Shown here piece after piece: positions 1-8,187 of a stretch of DNA of 64,000 bases. Every line of letters starts with the position of its first letter. The stretch's first letter is position 1. The translations under genes were made by a program, and so were the position numbers. Under the pieces are notes generated by a model. The model was not told where the DNA came from, searched no databases, and was given only the letters and a program-made list of their open reading frames with translations. The stretch is taken from NCBI GenBank assembly GCA_035995025.1, contig DASYKY010000124.1:40833-104832 (forward strand), in the 5' to 3' direction. This DNA is from Actinophytocola sp035995025. GTDB lineage: Bacteria > Actinomycetota > Actinomycetes > Mycobacteriales > Pseudonocardiaceae.

Positions 1-675
1 TTTCAGGATCACGGTCCGCTCCCCGAGGCCCTTGGCCCTGGCGGTGCGGATGTAGTCGGTGCGCAGGACCTCCAGCATGGAGCCGCGCATCAGGCGGGCG
101 ATGAACGCCGCGTCGACCACTGCCAGCGTGATCGCCGGTAGCAGCACTTCCTGCCACCACGGGACCACTTGCGTGAATGATCTTGGTACGCCGGGGAATA
201 TCCACCATCCGGACACGGTCTGCCGTAGCCAGACGCCGATGACGAAGGTGGGGATGCCGATCGCGAGCGTGGTCAGGACGGTGACCAGCACGTCCCAGAA
301 GGAGTAGCGGAAGACCGCGGCGATGATGCCCGCGACCACGCCGATCAGCACGTCGAGCACGATGGCGACCAGTGCGAGTCTGGCGGTCGCCGGCAGCGCC
401 GTGCCGATCATCTCGGAGACGGCGCGGCGCTGGTTGAAGTCGACGCCGAGGTCACCGGTGAACAGGTTGCCCAGGTAGGTGAGGTACTGCATCGGCAGCG
501 ACTTGTCCATGCCGAACGCCTCGCGCAGGATCGCCTGGGTCTCCGGGGGCACCGTCTTGTCGCCGGTGGAGGCGAAGGGGTCCCCGAGCACGAAAAGGCC
601 AATGAACAGCAGGAGCGTCGCCGCGATCACGACCAGTACGGCCTGGGCGAGCCTGCGTATTACGAACTTCCCCAT
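1..675 (-). CDS. Peptide-type ABC transporter permease (DppB/OppB-like), 3' end outside window
   Basis: Inner-membrane permease of a binding-protein-dependent transporter for peptides or related solutes. The N-terminus MGKFVIRRLAQAVLVVIAA is the typical DppB/OppB cytoplasmic stub followed by a first membrane helix. Further hydrophobic segments follow, and the EAA-type loop region (...RTDYIRTARAKGLGE) that contacts the ATPase is reached just before the window edge. 225 codons are visible without a stop, against about 310-330 in the family. It lies downstream of the lipoprotein gene at 778-2490 on the same strand, so the pair is probably one operon. A perfect hairpin separates them. Family assignment is secure; the substrate is not known. 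Confidence 0.9.
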   Translation of the reverse strand, partial: MGKFVIRRLAQAVLVVIAATLLLFIGLFVLGDPFASTGDKTVPPETQAILREAFGMDKSLPMQYLTYLGNLFTGDLGVDFNQRRAVSEMIGTALPATARLALVAIVLDVLIGVVAGIIAAVFRYSFWDVLVTVLTTLAIGIPTFVIGVWLRQTVSGWWIFPGVPRSFTQVVPWWQEVLLPAITLAVVDAAFIARLMRGSMLEVLRTDYIRTARAKGLGERTVILK

Positions 676-727
676 GATGTAGGTGCCGGCTTCCTCGGAT
701 CGAAAGAAGAAAGGGGTGCCAACCGCT

Positions 728-763
728 GGTGGCCGCGGTCCGGGTTAGCGGACCGCGGCCACC
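728..763 (-). terminator. Perfect 15-bp hairpin between SBP and permease genes
   Basis: Positions 728-742 and 749-763 form a perfect 15-bp GC-rich inverted repeat with a 6-nt loop, 15 bp after the lipoprotein stop and 53 bp before the permease start. There is no U-run. In SBP-permease operons such hairpins often act as 3' stabilisers or partial terminators that raise SBP mRNA over permease mRNA; that role is inferred here. Confidence 0.7.
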
Positions 764-777
764 GCGGCTGTGTCACA

Positions 778-2490
778 TCACTTGATGCTGATGACCGTGA
801 GGTCGGGGTTCTCGTTGAAGTCCATCCTCATGTTGATGTACTTCTCGGTGTTCGCGAGACGGTGCTGGGTGCGGTTCCACAGGGGAATCTCCGCCAGGTC
901 GTCACCGATCGCGATCTTCTCGGCCTGCTGGTACAGCTTGATGCGGGCGGCCTCGTCGGTGTTGCCCTTGGCCTCCTTGAGCAGGTCGTCGAACTTCGGG
1001 TTGGAGTAGCGGCCACGGTTGTCACCGGTGGTCGGCTCGCTGGCGCTCTTGGCACCGATGGCCTCGGTGGACAGCAGCGGCGTCAGGAAGTTCTCCGGCG
1101 TCGGGTAGTCCGCACCCCACGCGGCCCGGAACAGGCCGCTGGCCTGCGGCTGCTGCTCGTTGTCGAGCATGTCGGCGAACGGAACCGAGGTCATGTTGAT
1201 CTTGAGGCCGAGGTTGGTCTCAAGCTGGTCCTTGACCGCGGCCATCCACTCGTCGTGGCCGGCATCCGTGTTGAACTGCATGGTCAGCGCGGTGCCCGGG
1301 GTGAGGCCTGCCTTCTTGGCGAGGCTCTTGGCCTGGTCGAGATCGAACTTGCAGGCCGTGCAGACGCCGTCCTGGAAGGCGTCCTTGAACACCGGCGGCA
1401 CGAACGAGGTCGCCGGGGTCTGCGAGCCCTGGAAGATGCTCTTGATGATCTCGTCGCGGTTGATGGCCATCGAGATCGCCTTGCGAGCGTCCACCGAGTC
1501 GAGCGGCTTCTTCGACAGCATCGGCAGCAGGTAGTTGATGCCGTTGGTGTTGCGGGTGATCCACTCGTCCTTCGGCAGGTACGTCGAGCGCGCCTGGGAC
1601 AGGACCGGCGTCGGCATGCGGGCCCAGTCGAAGGTGCCGTTCTGGAAGCCGGCGTACTCGTCGTCGGCGCCGTTCGCGGCGATCGTGATCTCGACGCTGT
1701 CCAGGTAGGCCGGCTTGCCGGCCTTGTAGTCAGCGAACCTCTTGAGCTTGATGCCCTTGTCGTGGTCCCACTTGCCGTCGATCATGAACGGCCCGTTGCC
1801 GATCGGGGCGTCGACGAACGCCTTGTTGGTGAGCGGGCTCCCGGCCGACTTCGGCACGGGGCTGAAGACCGTGTGGAACGTGCGCATGTAGAACTCGCAG
1901 TTCGGCTCGGTCAGGCTGACCTTCAGCGTCGCCGGGTCGGACGCGTCCACACCGGACAGCGTCTTGGCGGTGCCTGCCTGCATCTCGTCGAAGCCCTTGA
2001 TGCCGGCGAGGTGGTAGGACACCTCGGACGCCGACGACTTGGCCGCGACACGCTCCCAACCCGTCTTGAACGACTGCGAGGTGACATCTTCGCCGTTGTG
2101 GAACGTCGTGCCCGTCTTCAGGTTGAAGGTCCACTCGGTGCAGTCGTCGTTGCTCGACCACTTCTCCGCGACACCCGGCTCGATCTCCCCGTCAGGGGTG
2201 GCCGTGGTGAGACCCGTGAACAGGTACTTGGTGACCAGGATGCCCTCGGACTCCTGGGCGTTGTACGGGTCGATCGCCGTCGGCTCGGTGATCGCCAGGC
2301 GGAAGGTCCCGCCGACCTTACCTTCCTTGATCTCCGGTACGGGGGTTTCCTCCCAGCCGGAAGACGGCTTGGCGTTGTCTCCCCCATTGTCGCTGGAGCC
2401 TGTGTTCTCCTTCTGGGAGCAGGCGGTGAGCACGAGCGTGGCGGCCGCGAGACCGGCAGCGGCCCGTAGCCACGCTGTTTTATTCCTCAT
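778..2490 (-). CDS. ABC transporter substrate-binding lipoprotein, family 5 (peptide/oligopeptide type)
   Basis: Extracytoplasmic solute receptor that feeds the DppB-like permease encoded just downstream. The N-terminus has a positively charged stub, a hydrophobic stretch and a lipobox LTAC with the lipidated Cys at about residue 24, followed by a Ser/Asn/Gly-rich linker. The mature part has family-5 features: an 'AITEPTAIDPYNAQESEG' opening, a 'W(T)FNLKTGTTFHNGEDVT' block, and a C-terminal 'EIPLWNRTQH' segment. Length is 570 aa. The ATG at 2490 is chosen over an upstream ATG because a GGAGG lies about 10 nt before it and the signal peptide then starts normally. Likely substrates are peptides; nothing in the sequence defines them. 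Confidence 0.92.
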   Translation of the reverse strand: MRNKTAWLRAAAGLAAATLVLTACSQKENTGSSDNGGDNAKPSSGWEETPVPEIKEGKVGGTFRLAITEPTAIDPYNAQESEGILVTKYLFTGLTTATPDGEIEPGVAEKWSSNDDCTEWTFNLKTGTTFHNGEDVTSQSFKTGWERVAAKSSASEVSYHLAGIKGFDEMQAGTAKTLSGVDASDPATLKVSLTEPNCEFYMRTFHTVFSPVPKSAGSPLTNKAFVDAPIGNGPFMIDGKWDHDKGIKLKRFADYKAGKPAYLDSVEITIAANGADDEYAGFQNGTFDWARMPTPVLSQARSTYLPKDEWITRNTNGINYLLPMLSKKPLDSVDARKAISMAINRDEIIKSIFQGSQTPATSFVPPVFKDAFQDGVCTACKFDLDQAKSLAKKAGLTPGTALTMQFNTDAGHDEWMAAVKDQLETNLGLKINMTSVPFADMLDNEQQPQASGLFRAAWGADYPTPENFLTPLLSTEAIGAKSASEPTTGDNRGRYSNPKFDDLLKEAKGNTDEAARIKLYQQAEKIAIGDDLAEIPLWNRTQHRLANTEKYINMRMDFNENPDLTVISIK

Positions 2491-2972
2491 CAAGTTAGTT
2501 CCTCCATGAGCGAGCACGCACTTGACGGGCGTGCGCCCTGTGTTGTCGATGACACATCGTGCACGGAGCGGTGGTAAACCGCGACGCGGGGGCGGGTCGG
2601 GGAAAGCTCCGTCCGCTTCGCGGATTCGTCTACTAGTGCACGTCGTCGTGGACCTCGTGTCTGATCAGCACCCACTGGTGATCTTGTGACGCATCGGCGG
2701 TATTCCGCCGACGCACCGTTGCAGGACGGTAGGAACTCCGCCAACCCTCGTCACGCACTAAGACCCGATCGTGACCAAAGGGTGACACGGTGGTGGCGGC
2801 ACGCGACACAACGGTTACCGCACGGTACTAAATGGCAGGTGGGAACATACTTTCGGCGGTGGTGCCCCGCGAGCCCAGATGTCCAGTAGGTGTATTTCCG
2901 CTTGACTGTCCACACCGCACCGGAGCGCCCTTCGCAAGATCGCGCGCGGGCCGCCGGAGCCCCCGGCGATGG
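2491..2972. other. Intergenic region upstream of the peptide SBP gene, with a small palindrome
   Basis: A 480-bp stretch with no convincing gene. It should hold the promoter of the 778-2490 lipoprotein gene. The clearest structure is TCGGCGGTATTCCGCCGA at 2694-2711: 7-bp perfect arms around TATT, extendable outward with one mismatch. It may be an operator or a terminator. A weaker GC-rich inverted repeat near 2955-2969 lies just after the LpqW-like gene stop and could end that transcript. Short overlapping frames here look like chance reading frames in GC-rich DNA. Confidence 0.5.
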
Positions 2973-4706
2973 TTACGCAGCCGTACGCGTCCAGGTCGCC
3001 GCATCGGCGAACGGACCAGCGAGCGGTGGGCCGACGGACACACCCGACACCTCCGGGCGGACGGCGAGGGTGTCCGCCTCCTGGAACAACGGCACCGACA
3101 CGGCGGCCTGCCAGAGCGCCGGCTCGACCGCGGCGAGGGCGTCGGTCACCGAGAGCGCACCCGTCAGGGCCGCGTTCATGGTCACCTGCAGCCCGGCGTC
3201 GCAGTAACCGAGCGGGTTCGCCGCGACCGGCGCCTCGTCCGGCGCGCTGCCGGGCACGCAGCCGAAGTTCGTCGCGAGCGTCGTCGCGTCGTCGCCGCCC
3301 GCGGGCTGGGCGATGACCGCGATGTCGAAGTCGTCGCCGGCGTCCTGGCCGTCGCCGCCCCCGTCGGAGCCCTGCCCGGACTCGCCCGCGTAGAGCCGGC
3401 CGTAGAGCTGGTTCGCCTGCGGGGTGACGGTCTTGGCCGGGATGCCGGCCGCGGTGAGCTGGCGGGCGGCCTCGGTGGCGATCCGCTGGTCCGCATCCCG
3501 CTCCCGCGGCGCGGCGACGACGAGGCGCAGCGGCTTGCCCGCCTTCACCCATCCGGCGGCGGTGCGCGTGTAGCCGGCCTCGGTGAGCAGCGTGCGCGCC
3601 GCGGTCGTGTCCGGGCGGGCCGCGGTCGCGACGCCGGATCCGGTTGGGACGGTCGGCCGGTAGCCCGGCACGCTCGGCGCCAGCACCTGGGCGTCCGCCT
3701 TGAGCGCCGCGGCCGGTCCGTTGCCGGTGCCGACGGTGATCAGCTGGTCCCGGTCGAGCAGCGCCATGATCGCCTGGCGGACCGCGACGTCGGCGAGCTG
3801 CGGGCGGTCCGGGCGCAGCGCGAGCGTGGTGACCGTCGGCCGCGGCACGGTCTTCGCGGTGAGCACCGGGCTGAGGTCCTTGAGCAGGTTCGTGCCGACC
3901 GAGTCCGTACGGGACAGCGCCAGCTGGTCGTGGCCGGCCTCCAGCGCCTCCACGACACCGGTCTGGTCGGCCCGGCGCAGCACGATGCGGTCCAATGTGG
4001 CCGGTTCGCCCCAGTACCGGTCGTTGCGCTCGAGCACGACCTCGCCGCGGTCGGTGTCCAGGGTCTTCAGCGCGTACGGGCCCGCGGTGGCCGGGTAGTT
4101 GTTCTGCAGCGCGCCGTTCCAGCCGCCGGGGGCGTCCTTGAGGATGTGCGCGGGCAGCAGGTCGGCGAACAGCTCGCGCCAGCCGGGGTAGGGCTTGCCG
4201 AACACGACCTCGACGACCTTGCCCGCGTCGCGCGCCTTGATGTCGGAGATGAGCCGGTAGCCGGCCGCGTCGATCGCGCCCGGGTTGCCGGTGATCTGCT
4301 GCCAGAGGTAGACGAAGTCCTCGGCGGCCACCGGCGCGGCGTCCGACCACGACGCGTCCGAGCGGATCTCGTAGGTGACCGTGTAGGGGTCGGCGCTGGT
4401 CACGCTCGCGGACGTCATCACCGTGCGGTCGAGCTGCGGGACGCCGTCCGGGCCGGGCCGGAACACCGAGGGCAGCAGCACGTTGGCGAGCGCGGTGGTG
4501 ACGGCGGACTGGTCGGCGACGTCGTGCGGGTTGTAACCGCCCGCGATGTTGCTGACGCCGACGACGACCTCGCCCGTGTCGACCTTGTCGGGTACCGGGC
4601 TGGTGACCGGGGCGTCGACGTAGCGGGGCGCCGGCGTGCAGGCGGCGAGCGTCAGCACCGCCGCGGCTGCGATCAGTCCCGTGCGCCACGCGCCCTGCCG
4701 TGCCAC
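2973..4706 (-). CDS. lpqW: ABC-type substrate-binding family lipoprotein, LpqW-like
   Basis: A 577-aa exported lipoprotein of the family-5 solute-binding fold. The signal peptide ends in LTLAAC (Cys about residue 23). The mature region keeps SBP features such as 'YTVTYEIRSDASWSDAAPVAAEDF' split by family-typical spacing, and a C-terminal half that can fold as the second lobe. No transporter genes accompany it. It sits directly downstream of typA, the same order as Rv1165-Rv1166 (typA-lpqW) in M. tuberculosis, where LpqW influences phosphatidylinositol mannoside/lipoarabinomannan synthesis rather than import. Orthology is inferred from family and synteny. The GTG start at 4706 has GGGAGG about 10 nt upstream. 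Confidence 0.8.
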   Translation of the reverse strand: MARQGAWRTGLIAAAAVLTLAACTPAPRYVDAPVTSPVPDKVDTGEVVVGVSNIAGGYNPHDVADQSAVTTALANVLLPSVFRPGPDGVPQLDRTVMTSASVTSADPYTVTYEIRSDASWSDAAPVAAEDFVYLWQQITGNPGAIDAAGYRLISDIKARDAGKVVEVVFGKPYPGWRELFADLLPAHILKDAPGGWNGALQNNYPATAGPYALKTLDTDRGEVVLERNDRYWGEPATLDRIVLRRADQTGVVEALEAGHDQLALSRTDSVGTNLLKDLSPVLTAKTVPRPTVTTLALRPDRPQLADVAVRQAIMALLDRDQLITVGTGNGPAAALKADAQVLAPSVPGYRPTVPTGSGVATAARPDTTAARTLLTEAGYTRTAAGWVKAGKPLRLVVAAPRERDADQRIATEAARQLTAAGIPAKTVTPQANQLYGRLYAGESGQGSDGGGDGQDAGDDFDIAVIAQPAGGDDATTLATNFGCVPGSAPDEAPVAANPLGYCDAGLQVTMNAALTGALSVTDALAAVEPALWQAAVSVPLFQEADTLAVRPEVSGVSVGPPLAGPFADAATWTRTAA

Positions 4707-4825
4707 GCCGGTCCACCTCCCCTCGAGCAACCGGTGCCTGGTGACCCTGCCAGACGTCCCCGACAGCCGTTCGGGCGGCCAGGTTCCCCCGATCTGGTGA
4801 CGCCCGGCCGCGCCCGGTGGTTCCC

Positions 4826-6757
4826 CTAGGCGTCCCGCGACTTCGCCCGGGCGCGCTCGCGGGCCCGCTGCACACTGTCCAGGATCAGCTTGCGGATGCG
4901 CACCACATTTGGCGCCACCTCGACGCACTCGTCGGCCGCGCAGAACTCCAGGGCCTCCTCGAGCACCAGCCTGCGCGGCCGGGCGAGCCGTTCGAGCTCG
5001 TCGCCGGTGGAGGAGCGCATGTTCGTCAGCTTCTTCTCACGGGTCACGTTGACGTCGAGGTCCTCGGCGCGCGGGTTCTCCCCGACGACCATCCCCTGGT
5101 AGACCTCCGCGCCCGGGTCGACGAAGAACGAGCCGCGGTCGGCCAGCTGCAGCATCGCGTAGCCGGTGACCGAGCCGGACCGGTCGGCGACCAGCGAGCC
5201 GGAGTGCCGGCCGCGAATGTGGCCCGCCCACGGGAAGTAGCCCTCGAAGATCGCGTTGGCGATGCCGGTGCCGCGGGTCTCGGTGAGGAAGTCGGTGCGG
5301 AAGCCGATGAGGCCGCGGGACGGGACCACGTACTCGACCTTGACCCGGCCGGTGCCGTGCCCGCCCATGTGCTCGAGGCGGCCCTTGCGCGCGGCGAGGA
5401 GCTGGGTGATCGAGCCGAGGTACTCCTCGGGCGCGTCCACGGTCAGCCGCTCGAACGGCTCGCACAGGTTGCCGTCGACGGTGCGGGTGACCACCTCGGG
5501 GCGGCCGACGGTCAGCTCGAAGCCCTCGCGGCGCATGGTCTCCACGAGGATGGCCAGTGCGAGCTCGCCGCGGCCCTGGACCTCCCAGGTATCCGGCCGC
5601 GCGGTCTGCAGGACACGCACGGAGACGTTGCCGACGAGCTCGGAGTCGAGGCGGTTCTTCAGCAGCCGCGCGGTGACCTTCGAGCCGCCGCCCCGGCCGG
5701 CCAGCGGCGAGGTGTTGACGCCGATGGTCACGGCGATGGCCGGCTCGTCGACGCTGATGCGCGGCAGCGGGCGCGGGTCGTCGGGGTCGGCGAGCGTGTC
5801 GCCGATGGTGATCTCCGGGATGCCGGCGATGGCCACGATGTCGCCCGCCTCGGCGTGGGTGGCGGACACCCTTTCGAGGGCCTCGGTGAGCAGCAGCTCG
5901 GTGATGCGGACTTCTCTGACGCTGCCGTCGGCGCGGCACCAGCCGACGGTCTGGCCCTTGCGCATCCGGCCGGCGTGGATGCGGCAGAGCGCGATGCGGC
6001 CGAGGAAGCTGGACGCGTCGAGGTTCGTGACCAGCGCACGCAGCGGCGCGTCGGCGTCGCCCGCGGGCGGCGGGACGTGCTCGAGCAGCGTGTCGAACAG
6101 CGGGTCGAGGTTGGCGCTGTCCGGCATCCCGCCGTCGGCGGGCGCCTTGAGGCTCGCCCGGCCGGCGCGGGCGGACGCGTAGATGACCGGCAGGTCGAGG
6201 ATGCCCGTGCTGTCGAAGCTGTCGACCTCGTCCAGCTCGGTGGCGAGGTCCAGCAGCAGGTCGTGGGTCTCGGCGACGACCTCCGCGATACGGGCGTCGG
6301 AGCGGTCGACCTTGTTGACGACGAGGACGACCGGCAGGCCCGCGGCGAGCGTCTTGCGCAGCACGAAGCGGGTCTGTGGCAGCGGGCCCTCGCTGGCGTC
6401 GACGAGGAGCAGGACACCGTCGACCATCGACAGCCCGCGCTCCACCTCGCCGCCGAAGTCCGCGTGGCCCGGGGTGTCGACCACGTTGATGGTGATCGGG
6501 CCGTCCGGCGTCTTGCGGTGCACGGCGGTGTTCTTGGCGAGGATCGTGATGCCCTTCTCGCGCTCGAGCTCGCCGGAGTCCATCACGCGGTCCACGGGTT
6601 CGGCGCGCGCGGAGAACGCGCCTGACTGGCGCAGCATCGCGTCGACCAGCGTCGTCTTGCCGTGGTCGACGTGCGCGACGATCGCGACGTTGCGGAGGTC
6701 GGTCCTGGCGATCGCAGGCGCATCGGTGGCAGGCACGCGCGGGTGCTCCTGATTCAT
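4826..6757 (-). CDS. typA: Translational GTPase TypA/BipA
   Basis: Ribosome-associated GTPase of the EF-G-like family, linked to 50S assembly and stress adaptation. Motifs: G1 AHVDHGKTTL at about residues 29-38, G3 'DTPGHADFGGEVERGL', G4 'VVNKVDRSDARI', then domain II, and the C-terminal BipA-specific domain with 'VPSRGLIGFRTDFLTETRG'. The 643-aa length fits the family. The ATG at 6757 (MNQEHPRV) is chosen because the upstream in-frame extension is not conserved-looking; it lies about 80 nt downstream of the putative iron box at 6840-6858. All key GTPase residues are present. Confidence 0.96.
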   Translation of the reverse strand: MNQEHPRVPATDAPAIARTDLRNVAIVAHVDHGKTTLVDAMLRQSGAFSARAEPVDRVMDSGELEREKGITILAKNTAVHRKTPDGPITINVVDTPGHADFGGEVERGLSMVDGVLLLVDASEGPLPQTRFVLRKTLAAGLPVVLVVNKVDRSDARIAEVVAETHDLLLDLATELDEVDSFDSTGILDLPVIYASARAGRASLKAPADGGMPDSANLDPLFDTLLEHVPPPAGDADAPLRALVTNLDASSFLGRIALCRIHAGRMRKGQTVGWCRADGSVREVRITELLLTEALERVSATHAEAGDIVAIAGIPEITIGDTLADPDDPRPLPRISVDEPAIAVTIGVNTSPLAGRGGGSKVTARLLKNRLDSELVGNVSVRVLQTARPDTWEVQGRGELALAILVETMRREGFELTVGRPEVVTRTVDGNLCEPFERLTVDAPEEYLGSITQLLAARKGRLEHMGGHGTGRVKVEYVVPSRGLIGFRTDFLTETRGTGIANAIFEGYFPWAGHIRGRHSGSLVADRSGSVTGYAMLQLADRGSFFVDPGAEVYQGMVVGENPRAEDLDVNVTREKKLTNMRSSTGDELERLARPRRLVLEEALEFCAADECVEVAPNVVRIRKLILDSVQRARERARAKSRDA

Positions 6758-6839
6758 GGTGTGGCGTTCGTTGGCTCGCACGCGGAGATAAGGGCCCGCG
6801 GCACTACCCAGGATAGCGCCGGGGGCTGGCGCACCGGGC

Positions 6840-6858
6840 AAAGATTAGCCTAGCCTAA
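6840..6858. promoter_or_regulatory. Putative DtxR/IdeR-type iron box
   Basis: AAAGATTAGCCTAGCCTAA matches the 19-bp actinobacterial iron-box palindrome TTAGGTTAGSCTAACCTAA at 15 of 19 positions, with the core TTAGCCTA...CCTAA intact. It lies in the 129-bp divergent region between typA (minus) and the small Cys-rich gene starting at 6887, 29 bp upstream of the latter start, where a repressor could cover a promoter. Match counted by eye; regulation is inferred. Confidence 0.5.
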
Positions 6859-6886
6859 GTGGTCCTCGAGTCGCTGGAGTCCCGGG

Positions 6887-7048
6887 TTGGCTAAGAAGAA
6901 GGCCCCGAAGAGCCCCGCACACACTGTGCGCAAGCTCATGAAGTCGGGCAAGGTCAAGAAGAAGTGCTGCCGGTCCGACGACCGGTGCAAGCGGTGTCCC
7001 GTGCTCGCGCTGCGGCGTGCGAAGGCGGAGTTCAAAGAGGCCGCCTGA
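6887..7048 (+). CDS. Small basic Cys-rich protein (53 aa), function unknown
   Basis: Begins with TTG: MAKKKAPKSPAHTVRKLMKS, then a Lys-rich stretch leading to a KKKCCRSDDRCKRCPV motif, and ends in a helical RRAKAEFKEAA tail. The CC-x5-C-x2-C pattern with flanking Lys/Arg suggests a metal- and nucleic-acid-binding mini-protein. Similar tiny K/C-rich proteins occur in actinobacteria without an assigned role (from memory). The start is not fully certain because no strong ribosome-binding site is visible (CTGGAGTCCCGGG precedes it). It lies between the putative iron box and the trpS leader, so it may share a transcript with trpS. Confidence 0.7.
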   Translation: MAKKKAPKSPAHTVRKLMKSGKVKKKCCRSDDRCKRCPVLALRRAKAEFKEAA

Positions 7049-7056
7049 CCGGTAAC

Positions 7057-7113
7057 ATGACTGCCATGCGTCACCTTCTCGCCATGTGGTGGGCCGCCGA
7101 CCGGCGGTCGTGA
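7057..7113 (+). CDS. Trp-Trp leader peptide of trpS
   Basis: A short frame, MTAMRHLLAMWWAADRRS-stop, with two adjacent TGG codons. An internal ATG at 7066 is an equally good start. It stands 96 nt before the trpS start and is followed at once by competing GC-rich inverted repeats and a terminator-like hairpin. This is the layout of ribosome-mediated transcription attenuation: stalling at the Trp codons when charged tRNA-Trp is scarce would favour read-through into trpS. The peptide itself is probably only regulatory. Such control is known for an auxiliary TrpRS gene in Streptomyces coelicolor. Confidence 0.8.
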   Translation: MTAMRHLLAMWWAADRRS

Positions 7114-7128
7114 CGCGTTGAACTCACC

Positions 7129-7150
7129 AGGCCGCCCGCTCGGGCGGCCT
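7129..7150 (+). terminator. Attenuator hairpin upstream of trpS
   Basis: AGGCCGCCC (7129-7137), loop GCTC, then GGGCGGCCT (7142-7150) makes a perfect 9-bp stem. The left arm can instead pair with GGCGG near 7104-7108 inside the leader frame, giving an antiterminator alternative. No classic U-tract follows (TTCGTCATGTCT), which is common in high-GC actinobacteria. Role inferred from position between the Trp-Trp leader and trpS. Confidence 0.75.
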
Positions 7151-7209
7151 TCGTCATGTCTGGGGGCTCTGCGGCCGAGCAGGCGGCACCGACCCGAAGG
7201 ACTGCCACC

Positions 7210-8187
7210 ATGACCCGCTTCTCCGGCATCACCCCGTCCGGCAACGCCACCCTGGGGAACTACCTCGGTGCCATCCGGCGCTGGGCGCGTGAGGGCAGCC
7301 CGGGCGACCTCTACTTCGTCAGCGACCTGCACGGCATGACCAGCTCGTACCACCCGCAGAAGCTGCGGGCGCGGGCCCGGGAACTGCTCGCCACGCTCAT
7401 CGCCGCGGGGATCGAGCCGGACCAGGTGTTCGTGCAGTCCGACCTGCTGCCGCAGCTGGGCGCGCTGACCTGGATCCTCGAGTGCTGCTGCTCGTTCGGC
7501 GAGGCGGCCCGCATGACGCAGTTCAAGGAGAAGAGCGCCAAGCGAGAGGTCGAGGCCACCCCGGTGCGGGTCGGCCTGTTCACCTATCCCGTGCTGATGG
7601 CGTCCGACATCCTGCTGCAGGGCGCCGACGAGGTCCCGGTCGGCGAGGACCAGGCCCAGCACGTCGAGCTGGCACGCACCCTGGCCAGACGGTTCAACGG
7701 CACGTTCGGCGACGCGTTCGTCGTGCCGCGGGCCGTCACGCCGCCCGCCGCCGCGCGGGTGCGGGACCTCGCCAACCCGGCCCGCAAGATGGACAAGTCG
7801 GCGAGCGACTCGGCGGGCGTGGTGTTCGTCATGGACGAGCCGGACCTGCTGCGGCGCAAGGTGAAACGGGCCGTGACCGACGGGCTCGAGCGGCTGGAGT
7901 ACCGGCCGGGTGAGCAGCCAGGGCTCGCGAACCTGCTGGAGATCCTGGCCGCGTGCACCGGCAAGCCGGTCCGCGACGTGGCGGCCGGGTTCGGCTCCTA
8001 CCGGGAGCTGAAGGACACCGTGGCCGAGGCGGTGATCGACGAGCTGCGCCCGGTCCGGGAGCGGACCCGGGAGCTGCTCGCCGACCGCGCCGAGCTGGAC
8101 CGGATCCGGGCGCGGGGCGCGGAGCTGGCCGCCGGGCGAGGCGCGCACCGGCTGGCCACCGCGCAACGGCTAGCCGGTGTCGGCTGA
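7210..8187 (+). CDS. trpS: Tryptophanyl-tRNA synthetase
   Basis: Class I synthetase that charges tRNA-Trp. N-terminal signature 'SGITPSGNATLGNYLGA' (HIGH-like TLGN) at about residues 5-21, middle 'GEDQAQHVELARTLARRFN', and the second signature 'ARKMDKSAS' in the KMSKS position near residue 195. Length is 325 aa, typical for bacterial TrpRS. The ATG at 7210 follows GAAGGA by 8 nt; a longer frame from 7156 would begin in the attenuator tail. Preceded by a Trp leader peptide and hairpin, so expression likely responds to tRNA-Trp charging. This kind of control is described for auxiliary TrpRS genes, so a second trpS may exist elsewhere in the genome. Its end overlaps the convergent Nudix gene by 18 bp. 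Confidence 0.95.
   Translation: MTRFSGITPSGNATLGNYLGAIRRWAREGSPGDLYFVSDLHGMTSSYHPQKLRARARELLATLIAAGIEPDQVFVQSDLLPQLGALTWILECCCSFGEAARMTQFKEKSAKREVEATPVRVGLFTYPVLMASDILLQGADEVPVGEDQAQHVELARTLARRFNGTFGDAFVVPRAVTPPAAARVRDLANPARKMDKSASDSAGVVFVMDEPDLLRRKVKRAVTDGLERLEYRPGEQPGLANLLEILAACTGKPVRDVAAGFGSYRELKDTVAEAVIDELRPVRERTRELLADRAELDRIRARGAELAAGRGAHRLATAQRLAGVG

Noticed and set aside
862..2469. 535-codon plus-strand frame
   Set aside because: Antisense shadow of the peptide-binding lipoprotein gene, which has a signal peptide, lipobox and ribosome site.
2973..4706. Treating the LpqW-like protein as part of the peptide importer
   Set aside because: It has no adjacent permease in its own unit, is 480 bp upstream of the other lipoprotein gene, and its neighbour typA matches the typA-lpqW order of mycobacteria.
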